Shown piece by piece: positions 42,801 through 54,800 of a DNA stretch of 64,000 nt. The notes beneath the pieces were generated by a model. It did not search any database, was not told the origin of the DNA, and worked only from the letters and a program-made list of their open reading frames with translations. Within the stretch, counting starts at the first letter, position 1. Each line of letters opens with the position of its first letter. The DNA is taken from NCBI RefSeq assembly GCF_964355755.1, contig NC_092672.1:15932501-15996500 (forward strand), read 5' to 3'. Source of the DNA: Antedon mediterranea (lineage: Eukaryota; Echinodermata; Crinoidea; Comatulida; Antedonidae). A program made the position numbers and the translations under genes.

Positions 42801-45800
42801 ACCTAAGATTTATTTTTAAAAACAAAGTTGCTTCCGGGTAATTGTCTACGCTGTCTCGTGTGCAAAAACGGAGATACAAAAAAAAAAAAAAAGCGAAAAG
42901 CTAAATTAAAATAATTAAGTAAAACAGCCAGAAAAGTTAACAGAACTTTCGGGCAACACTAGCCCTTCATCAGTGCAAGTGAAGGTACTTAGACAAGATA
43001 TTATATTGTTTAATCCTTTAAATAGAAATGGACTCATAACTTATATGTCATCAGTATCACTTTCTTAGTACAATGCCATTGCATTCACCACATGTAGTTC
43101 TATAGTTACTGCTTCAAGGAGATACTCAGGTGCTGGCTTTAAGTTTGTGTGTAAAGGAACCATGTTTCCATCATCTGATCTTGCATCCCCAATCCTCAAT
43201 ACAACACATATACCCACTCCATTGTTAAAAGATAACTGGAACTTGAACATGATGTACCTTGGTTGTGGTACTATTAGGAAGTTGGCGATACGCAAGGTTG
43301 TACTTGTAGAAGGGATGGAGTCAAATGCATTCCACGTTGTCCAGGTCGTCCATTGTACAGACACACTAAAGCATTTTCTCTAGCTACCACGATGTCATCC
43401 TTTGTAGCTTGTTTGCATATGAAAACTACATAATGTCAGAAATAAGTACAATGACAAGATTGAAAATGTTCATCTGGTTTGTAGGTATAAGTATCTTGAA
43501 AATATTCTTTTTTCCAAACCAATAATTAGTAAAAAACTAACCTTGACAGTTTCGCTGTCCTGATCGGACAGCTTCTTCAGAAATAATGACGATCTATCAT
43601 CAAACAGACTGACCTCTAGAGGGCCTACTCTGTTTAATGACAGGGTCATACATGTGACTGAGTTGGTGGGTGCCCTCGTCTCTGTTGATGATTTGGTTTC
43701 CTCGTCTGCGGATCCAGATGGCTTCTCTGATGCGTCGATTGTTTGTATCTGGTTCCCTATCGATGATTTTAGGTTGTGTCCAGTCTATTATGTGATTTAA
43801 CTTGACGGCATGATCTGTTATTTAACTTATAGTTATACCCTTTTCACATCTGCATAAATTGTTACAACTTTTTTTTTATTGTTGTCTTGGTCAATTTATT
43901 CGTTTTTTTAGGCTATTTCATGGTTTATTTTACATCAACATTTTCATTTTCACACGTGTGCTAAACAGCGCATAGAGACTATTTGTATTTTGCGCTATAT
44001 AAATTTGAAATCATAAACCATACTTCTATTACAATACAATACATAAATGTCAAAAGTAACATAAAAACCCTCCCCCAAGTAACAAAATATATACGGTAAT
44101 AATAAATCAAATAAACCACTCTGTAAGTATTATTGTTCTTAAAAGCAATATGATGTTTGATCAATTTTTCGAATTTTAGAACATTTTTTAAGATTACAAT
44201 ACTTAGAATCATCTTACAACTTCTACAAGAATAAATAAAATATTTTGCATGGAGAATAGTAGGATTTCAGTGCTCATTATCCACATTAGAAATATTAATA
44301 AGCCAAACATCCTGTAATGTTACGACCTCCTGATCTCTAATAATACTATGCAGTCCAAAAATTAGATGTGACGTTACATTCCCAAAATAAATGTGTAACT
44401 GTTTCTGCAACCATACCACAAAAGGTACACTTATTATAATCGACAATAAATAATAATAATAATAATGATGGCAATTTGTAAAGCGCAAGCATCCGTCTAA
44501 AAAAAGACGCTCACTGTGCTACTGAACAAAGAACATGAAAAAGTTACAAATCTTAAACTACTAGACTACAAACATTACAAATACGCTACAAGTTTTCTGG
44601 ATAAGACATGGTAAATAAATGAGTCTTTAAGCTAGACTTGAATGTATATAAAGTACTAGAGTTTTGAATATGAGATGGCAGGCGATTCCATAGCATTGGA
44701 GCACAGTTGGTAAAAGAACGGTCGCCGAAAACATTTTTCGTTTTATGTTCTTGTAGAAGATGACGGTTTGCAGAACGAAGTCCAGTGCGTTGAGGAGCAT
44801 AAACATAAAGCAGTTCGGTGAGATACAATGGTGCTAATCCGTGAAGAGCTTTGTAAACGAGAATAAGGATTTTATAATCAATTTGTTGCTTTATCCTTAA
44901 CCAGTGCAAATTAAAAAGAACAGGGGTGATATGAGAACGTTTCCTAGTGAGGGTGATGAGCCGTGCAGCTGTATTTTGTACAAGTTGAAGACGGTGTAGT
45001 TGATAGTCAGGAGTTCCATAGAGAAGTGAATTACACATATCCAAACGCGATGTAACAAGAGAGTTGACAATGAGTTCAGTGACTTCTTTGGTGAGGTATT
45101 TACGTATCTTGCCGATATTACGAATTTGGCAGTATGCAGCTTTGACAGGAGCAGTGTTAGACTTTTCTGAGTTAAAGATAACACCTAGATTGCGAGCATT
45201 ATTTGATGGAACAACTTGCGAATCACCGATGATAATGTTATCAATAACAATTTGTGATCTGAGATGCTTAGAGCCAATGATGAGAAATTCCGTTTTACTG
45301 TCATTCAATTTTAATAAGTTATTGAGCATCCATAATCTGATTTCAGAAATACAATTTTCAATCTGTAAAATACTGTCATGGGGTTTAAAGGCAAAATAAA
45401 TCTGCATATCATCAGCGTATAGATGAAATCTGAGATTGTGTTTTCTCACAATGTCACCTAGAGGATATGTGTAAATGGTGAACCACTGGGGTCCCAGTAC
45501 CGATCCCTGCGGAAGGCCAGATCTCAAGAATGTTGGCTCTGACTTGGCATTTCCAATGATGACACGTTGGGAGCGGTCGCAAAGATAAGATTTTGCCCAG
45601 GAAAGTGCAGTACCACTTAAACCGATGTAATTATGCAGCCTTTTTAAAAGAATATTTGAATCAACAGTATAACAAGACAAGAGCACATATGTCACCCTTG
45701 TCCAACGCACACAAAATATCACTCTGAACACAGAGTAGCGCGGTCTCGATGCTATGGTGTTTTTTGTAGGCAGATTGATAGCATTCTTGTAGTTGATGTA

Positions 45801-48800
45801 ATTCTTGAAAAAATGAAATTCTTGCAGAAACAACTCTTTCAATTAGTTTAGAAATCCATTGCAAATTAGACACAGGACGATGGTTTTTCAATTCATCCTT
45901 ATCAAGACCGTTCTTTTTCAAAAGAGGTCTCACGTGGGCCTCCTTCAAACTTGTTGGAATACAACCAGACTGTAAGGACGAGTTTACTAACTGTGTGAGC
46001 ACAGGAATAAAGGTATCAATACCCTCTTTAACAAATCGTGTGGGCAGTGGATCCAAAGAACAAGATGTGCTTGGTGAGTTCATGATAATTTCCTTCAGTT
46101 CTACATTTGTAGTTAATTCAAACATATCAAGAATATGCATAGATGGCTCATCCACTGAAGCAGAGATGTCGATCGGAGGAACCATATCTCTAATTGTCTG
46201 GATTTTCTGAATGAAGAATGACGAAAATCTGTTGGCAAGCGACTCATCCGAGGGTGAGGTTGGAAGCGGAGAATTTTTGCTTTGATGAAGCAGCTTATTC
46301 ACAGTCTTGAAAATCTGTTTTTGATCAGTAGATGCTTTCTCGATCATTTCAGAATAATGTTCCCTTTTAGCATTATACATGAGTGACAATACAAACTGTC
46401 GCTGTTTGCAGTACAGTTGCCTATCGATCTTAAGTTTGGAACGATGCCATTGTTTCTCAAGCAGTCGTCGTTTATGCTTTTCTTCACGAATGGAGTCATT
46501 ATACCACAGTGAATGTGGTCTTAGAACAACAGTACGGGTTCTTGCTGGTGCATGATCTTCAAATATTGAAGCAAGTGTCGTATTATATTGATCAACAAGA
46601 GGCAATATATCAGATTTTTCAAACTGATTGATAAACAAATCAGAGCTACTGAAATCCGAACAGACGGATTTAATGTCAATGGCTTTCAAGTGACTGGTAG
46701 TTATGGTTTTTCTAATTGCAGGAGGACATTTCATCTTCAGTTTGCAGATAATAGACTTCTGAACAGGTTCTTTCAGCGAATCCGAAGATATTCCTTCTTT
46801 TATGATGGTATTGGCAAGGATTGATTCACCCTGACGGTGTGTTGGGCCACTAACATGCTGCAATAATCCATATGAGGAGAGTGTGTCATTGAAATTAGTA
46901 GTCTCAGTGTCATCTGGTATATCCATGTGGATATTAAAATCTCCAGTAATGATAATACTTGATTTGTAAAGGACGTAAACATCCATTAATGCCCGAAAAT
47001 CCTTGATAAAATCACTGAATGGGCTCTTTGGTTGAGCGCGATAAATAACAATAAGACGAACGGATTGAGAGTTGTCTGTTATTTCACAATGAAGAGATTC
47101 AAAAGACTTGAATTGTTCAAACTTCTGAGGACAACATTGATTTTAAAAAGAAAAATCATGACTGCTATAATACGATGGATAAACCTGTATTGAAAGTATC
47201 TTATTTTTGTAGATAATGAACAATTACGCATCAGGCCAGTCTAAATCAAAATTGTTAAAAAAATATATTCCAATAATAATACAATAAATAAATAATATTT
47301 TAAAACAAATTTCTTTTTTCAGATTTCCATCCGATTTTGAAAAGTTGTCACCACCCGTTCTTCAATTAGCAGATGTGATGTTTTGCTACACACAAGAAAA
47401 AGTGTTATTTAGTGGGGTCGACCTGTCAGCAGATCTAGACTCTAGGATATGTATTGTAAGTATTTAAACACATTATTAATCCCCTGTATTTTTTTTCGGC
47501 TGGTTATCCAGGTTTGGTAGATAACCATTTTGATGGTCAATTAGGTCTTCTTTCCATTCTGCAAATAATCGAAGAAGAAATTCAGTTCAACTTAATTAAT
47601 CCACAGAAGCCCAGATACTACAAAACTATACTTAAATTGTTTTATAACTCTGTAATTCTCAGTGTAATACTTTTTTGTAATGTTTGTTTTTATGGTAATA
47701 CAATGCAAAAAGATAAAATTAAACTTAATCGAATAGGAAATAGAGCAATTAGACTAGTAGGAGAGCACTTACCTGATGTTGAATCCTTGTATAAAGAAAA
47801 TGTGTTAAAAAAAGTAAAAAGTATCATTGATGATGAAACACATCCTCTGCACAAACAATTTGCTCTCATGAATTCTGGCATAAGACTACGTGCACTTAAT
47901 ACCAAAACAAAACGGTTTAGGTGCTCGTTTGTACCTAATGCTATACACTTATATAACTCCAGAGTACAAAGGTAAAATGTAACCGCTTTTGTTTATTTTT
48001 ATAGCTCACGCATGTATTTTTAATGCTTTTATATAAACTTTAAATCATCGTTACTTCAATATAATAATAAATCATATAATATAATTAAATAATAATAATT
48101 TTTATCTAATTTTAACAATTTTTAGCCTCTTAAATTTTTGTGTGTGTTTTTGTAAATTGTATTTTATATTTTTGTATTTTGCCAGTTTTCAAATCACATT
48201 TCTGTTTTTTAAATGGACAATAAAGTATATATGACTATGATAAACACAGGGTTGTTCTTTTATGGGGCCATGCACATACAAAATACAAATTGAAAAAATG
48301 AAATAAAATACATAAAATATAATACAATGTTTCAAAAAAATACAATGATTTCTTTTTGTTTTGGTACCGGTATCTCAATAATTTTCAAATACATTTCACA
48401 TAACTATAACAATTTTATAGGGGCAACCAAATCTAACGTTCCAAACATATTTTTTCTTCTACACATAAACTATGATTTATTTTTAAAGATTGTAATGAAA
48501 AAAACTTTTCTGTCCTGAATATTAATCCAAAATAAATAAACTCTAGGCTTGGAATCAGAGATTACATACCTTCACCAAGGGCTGATTTAAAGTCATACTG
48601 TTATGTAAGGCGTGATATATCGAATATCCTAAACGACAAAACGCATGCAAGGAAGGAGAAAAATCAATTTCTAATCGACTTTCTACGCGGTTCATGTAAT
48701 TGAGTGTGTCAAAAATTCCCATGTGCGCGCAATTTTTTACGGGCGCGGTGCGCATGTATCGCTAAGAACATTTTTTCGCGTGATTTATGTTTTTCCAGCC

Positions 48801-51800
48801 TTTTCTAGTAATCACGTCATACGAGCACGTCAAATTGGACAATTTGCACACGTTTTTGATGAAAAAGTTAAAAAATTCGTCAAAATTATGCCTTTTTAAA
48901 ACAGTCATAGTTTCTAAACTACATGGTGAAGTTTATTGTTATTACATATTATGGAAATAGATGAGTTGTTGATATTGGATCATGCATCAATATGGCTAAC
49001 TGGACATTGTGACGTCATCGTATGGCCACTTCAATATAAAATATAGGATTTTTGTATCTTTCGTCATAGCTTATCACATTTAATAGAGCGCATCTCCACT
49101 TATCTTTATTCCATTTCCTCCCATTTTTATATTATTGTCTAGGTCAATGAATTATCTTTCGTATGAGTTATCATTTTTAAAATTGTGATGATGTCGTCAG
49201 CGTGAATAACTTGGGTCTTTTATTTTCATCAAATGTTTAATTACCATCAAATTTTAATATCTTATAGATCCTCAGAATGAAAAGTGATACTCATGATTAA
49301 AACGTTTTCTGGAAGCTGTTGAATTGTAGATACGGATTCATGTACAAATTTTGCGCATTGGCTTTTGTGACGTCATCATATGGCCAGTTGAATTATAAAA
49401 GTTGTATTTTCATATTTTGCGTCATAGTCCATATTCTACGTATTCAAATTTGTACAACACCCTTTATATGTTTTTACTCAGATAATTCTCTTCCAAAATT
49501 GCTATCTACATGTTTTTTATTTTGATGACGTAATTATGTAAAAAATTGGATAAAATAGCGGGTCCCGTTATTTTCACCTATTCTGCACTGTATGTAGTAC
49601 GTATACAGTATAGTGTATATACTTAGACGTGACAGAAAATAAAGGGCACACATTTTAATTTTTCAGATCACAATGGCATAATCGTTTTTCTGTGCTCAAT
49701 ATTCTAACATATGACGTGTACGTGGCGGTTGCGCTGCGGATAACCTAACTCGTCCATAGTGACCAGTTCAAATCTAGATTTTTTTTTGTTATCGATATAA
49801 ACGCAGACAGTGAAGACAATAAATGCATAATTAGGTACACAAACCATTACTTGCTCAGCGTAGGGTGTGTACAAAATGTACCACTTGTATTTGGCGTTTG
49901 AACGACACAGTGCTTGGCGTTTGGACGATTAATGTTTTTACCATCTATATATAGATTTACGTAAGGGCAAAATTCGGTAAATCGCGCCTTACTTTTAGAA
50001 TTTTTACTCGATGGTATGTAAAGTTATTTCGTACTTTCGGTACTGATTTTAACCACCTGATGTAACCCTGTTTACTAATTAAATTAAGTTAGATAATTAG
50101 TTATTGACGATTAAAACGAATTTAGGTTCAACGATTTGCCCCAGATAGGGGTGTTTTCCGATCGTGGTATACACTGTCTAATGGATGTCCATCTTGAAAA
50201 ATACCCGCCACAAAAATGCGAGGAGGCTTCGCATTTTCCTATCTCCTCCTACGATAATTGTTTTTAATAGCTGAAAACCGGTTGAACAGCTCGAGTACAG
50301 TATCATAATGTTGAAGACAGGCCCATTTTCTTAAAACAATACTATTTTGATAGATTTAATATACGTTTATACAAATGTATTGATTTGCGATGAATGGAAC
50401 ATTCCAATCTCTGTGTCGTTCCACAAGTGTCTATTCCCTCAGGCGTCGTAAAGGAAAGTACTCTATACTCATAACAGAAATTCGATCCATTTTTTTTTTC
50501 AATCTGTGCTGCAGAGGTTGGATATAATTTTTTTTTAAACGGATAATGAGCTAGCGTTTTCAGTCGCCGTAATTTAATATTTATTACCGTTTAAATCGAA
50601 TTTATGATTTGCCCCGAATAGAGGTGGTTTTCACAAATTGTTTAACATTATATATAAACATACGTCGTAGTGTATCGTTACATGTACTGTACTATTTCAA
50701 TCGACTACGACGGTGATAGTTTCAACAAAGTATTACATTGCAATGTTTTACTGTGTTTAGTGGTATATTATTTGTAAAACATGTTAATTAATATTTCGTT
50801 ACAAAATAAAGAATATATTTAAAAATTGTTCCTCTTTGCACCCATCCTCTTCCCCATCTCTCATCCATAATGTTACATACAAAACACAAATTAAGTTTGT
50901 TTAAATTTGACTTAAACAATTGGTCTCATTTTGTGACAACTTTCTCTTTCGGAAGTAATTCCCAGTGTGCTAATTTTAGTTGAGTACATAAATCACAGTG
51001 TCTATTTAATCGTTCCTGTAAACGACATATATTATTGTCCTGCATTATTGTACATTTGAAATCGCCAGTTTTTTAACGCTGAAATTACTGTGTATTCGAG
51101 AACCATCTGTGGGCACGACCTAGATGGTACGCGAGTGAAGCGAGCGTACCATCTAGTTATATTTTAATTTTGGCTAAAGACCAATTCATTTGTCTAAATA
51201 AAAGAATTGAACTTTAGCAATTTTGGCAACAGATAAACTGATTTGACTAAAAAAATTATTTTGACTTTCGCCAATTGAGGACGAGAGTATAGGGCCTAAT
51301 TATCTCTATATCGTGATATTAGTGGCAAAAGACTGGGTGGCTAAAGGCCAAGTGGTAACGACACAGTGCTTGGCGTTTGGACGATTATTGTAGTGTATGT
51401 CGTATTTAATGTTTGTAAACTTATTGATTCAAAGAATTGTAAAACAAATTTACAATCTCACACACTATTTTTCTTATTTTGAAAATTTGTGTCAGACTGA
51501 AGGTGGGACTGAAGGTACATTTAATGCCTATGCTTTCATTATTCGGATCGTTTACTGGTTATTTCATTAAATTCACAACTTCCTATATACTGATGTTTTA
51601 ATGATATAAACGCATATTTAATACGTTGATTTGTAACTAAACGTTGATACCCGATACAAACTGACATTTACTTTTGGGGTAAACAAAATCGATGATGCGT
51701 AATTAGATACACAAACCAGGGAGTAACTCCCTGCACAAACCATGTGCGGTGAATGAACACGGTGCCTTGATTTGGGTAATTCAACTAAAGTTCGCACCTC

Positions 51801-54800
51801 TGGAGCATAAAAAAACATTCACCCACTGCGCGGCGGTGACGGTGAGTGACCGTGAAGTCTTAGGACAAGATTTTCGTGTGGTACGGAAGCCATCAGACAA
51901 ACATGACCAGCCAAGCGTAAAAAACAAAAAATAACATAGTGTTCAGGGGATTTCAGAAAACTCTAAAATGTTGCTTATTAAATTGATAATTGTATGAATT
52001 TTGTGTGATTAATTGACCAATTGTTTTAATCATATAAAATACAATACAATCATACAGTGATTTAGGCATTGCTCTCTCTCTCAATGCCTTACCAAAACGT
52101 TTAGAGATACGAATTGATGTGAATATTTTGCCAATCAGATGTTGTGACGTCATCATATGGCCAGTTGAATTAAAAAAGTCATATTTTCATCTCTTGCGTA
52201 AAAGTTCATTGCGTTTAAACGAGAGCGGATCTCACTTTTACGTACCCAAAATTCTTCAAATTTGTTTTAATGTAATTATTTAGATAATTATCTTCTAAAA
52301 TTGTTATCTTTATATGTCAATTTGATGATGTCATCGTGTTAATAATTGGATTTAAAAGATGGGTCTCGTAATTTTGTCTATGCTACACTGTATATAACAT
52401 ATACAGTTTATTCTGTAAAATACTGTGATATGGTGTATGCTACATAATAGGTACAATTCAGCACTGTAAACATATTTATTTCATGTCAAAGGATGGCATA
52501 ATAATTGTCGAGGTTCATATAGTTAAGTATGTGCATGTTGCATTTGCGCGGATAACCCGAACTCGTCAAAGTGACGAGTTCAAATCTAGTTCTATGTTAT
52601 TAGTTATCCGCATTCAGCGGATAACTCCTTGTAACTGTCCGGTTTCATCATCTTTTTTTTTAGTTATCCGCATTCAGCGGATAACTCCTTGTAACTGTCC
52701 TGTTTCATCATCTTTTTTTGTTTTTTTTTCTGTATTATTTTTCTTTCTTTCTGTCATTTTTGTGCAGAGCGTATCTCTAAAACATGTAAAGTTAACATTT
52801 TATAACTTTGTCAACATATGGGCAATCACGTGAAGTTGTGCTTTCCTATTTTTGAATGACGTCAGAGTTGCCCAACATGACTTACGCGCGTTTTTATGAA
52901 TTTCGCGTATTTAACGTAACTCGAAAACCATATAACAATTTAAATTGAAACTTAGAAAAAGTTTAATTTATATCGTGCGCTAACTTTTTGTGCACTAAAA
53001 ATGGTATGTTATACACGAAGTTACGCGCACGTGCATTTAAAATTTAAAAATGCGAAAAAACTATTTCTAATCAACTTTCTACGTGTTTTAAGTCATTTTA
53101 AGCATGTCAAAAATTTCCACGCGTGCGCAAATTTTTACGTGTGTGGTGCATTAGCACGTAGCATTAAAAACATATTTTTGTCGCGTGATTTATGTTTTTC
53201 CAGCCTTTTCTAGTAATTTTACCAACTTTTAAACAATTTCGAGCACGTCGAATTGGACAATTGGCGAGCATTTTTGATGAAAAAGTTCAAAAATTCTCAA
53301 TTTTATTCTAATTGATCATCTAATAAAAATAAAAACACCAATCTTCATGACATATTCTACTACTACCCACTGTACTCTCTATGACTGTCAGTGCGTGTGT
53401 AGCTAGATGGAAGAGTCCATTAATTATGGTTTTGTCCCATTTTAGTTACACAATAAATATGTCCCTTGATCACTGTGGCTTATTTTCTGTAATCATATAG
53501 GCAATAATTGGTACGTCGAGCAACATCTAAAAGAACTTGTTTTTAATGTGTTGAGAAGCTTTCCTTAATCTCATAATATATATGGCCATATATAAGTCCC
53601 ATTCTCTACATTTTTTAGATCTAATTTAAGGTTACAAATTACATTTAATGAAAAAATAAATACTATATGATCCTATTGAGATAACTTTTTTCGTTAAAAA
53701 TGTGAAAAATAAGTTGATTCTAATAATTTAAGCGGCCCGCTATAAATCCCAACATGCATTGCGCGTGGATTAATATTTTTGTTTTTTTTATGTAATTGAC
53801 CCACTTTTCGAATGATCGTGAGACCAAAACAAATGGAAGAAATTTTCGGCGAAATTACCGGATTTCCCCAAATTTGTATCAACTGATTCTGGAAAAAACA
53901 GAAAGACAATTAATGCAGCAACTATACAACAAGTTCAAGTTCAAGTTAAAATTTATTGTCAAATACAAAGTAAATGAAATTTGCCTTCCAAGGTTCAAAT
54001 TGCAATTAAAATAACAACAGTCAAAAACATACAATGGATAAGATAATATATAAGAAAAAATGCTTTTGTATAAAAAATTATGAACAGTATAAATATTAAA
54101 ACACTATATATAGAATAAAATATAAACGTCTCAAGTTATCTTTCAAATTGCTTGTTGTTGCCTGATTGCACACGGAAGAAATGATTTATTATGACGCTCA
54201 GTCTTCTTAATTGAATTAATCATCCTTCCGGATCTACTGAAATTTATAAAGTTAAAAAGAGGATGAGACTGGTCGTTAATTATACCTTTTAGTTTTTTCT
54301 CCATAACCTTATCGCATATATCATGGATAGATGGGATGTTTGCACCTATTATCTTCGTAGCCATTTTTAATATTCTCTGTAATTTATTTGAATTATTCTT
54401 AGATAAACTATTTAGCCATACAATACAGAAAAATGTTAATATGGACTGTATCATAGCCTGATGGAATAGAGACAGCGCATCTCTGCCAATCTTAATGTTT
54501 CTTAATTTCCTTAAGAAGTACAATCTTTGGTTTGCCTTCGCATAGACTTTGGCAGTATTGGCGTTCCATGACAGTTTTTCATCTATCCATACTCCTAAAT
54601 ATTTATGTTCACTAGTTGTGCGGACATCATTATCTTTGATATTTAAAGGTATCAGTTGCCTCTTAATTTTACGAAAGTCAAACATAATTTCCTTTGTTTT
54701 ATTTACATTGATATCAGACAAAACATTATCAATTCTAACACGCTTGGTTCTGTTTTTCAAGAAATCTCTGATCCATAGACAAACAAAAGGATTAACATTC

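Larger units (their letters stand above)
42851..43830 (-). mobile_element. Penelope-like element remnant
   Basis: Read on the minus strand: C-terminal endonuclease coding (43815-43600), a hammerhead-like motif just after its stop, a frameshifted cellular-looking pseudogene, and a second hammerhead-like core. Penelope-like elements encode RT plus GIY-YIG endonuclease and carry hammerhead ribozymes in their pseudo-LTRs, which fits this order. The RT part is absent. Confidence 0.65.

Noticed and set aside
43147-43383. 78-codon plus-strand frame
   Set aside because: Antisense to the frameshifted pseudogene in the Penelope remnant.
45064-46824. Plus-strand frames of 71-111 codons between 45064 and 46824
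   Set aside because: They are antisense shadows of the L2-like endonuclease/RT coding on the minus strand.
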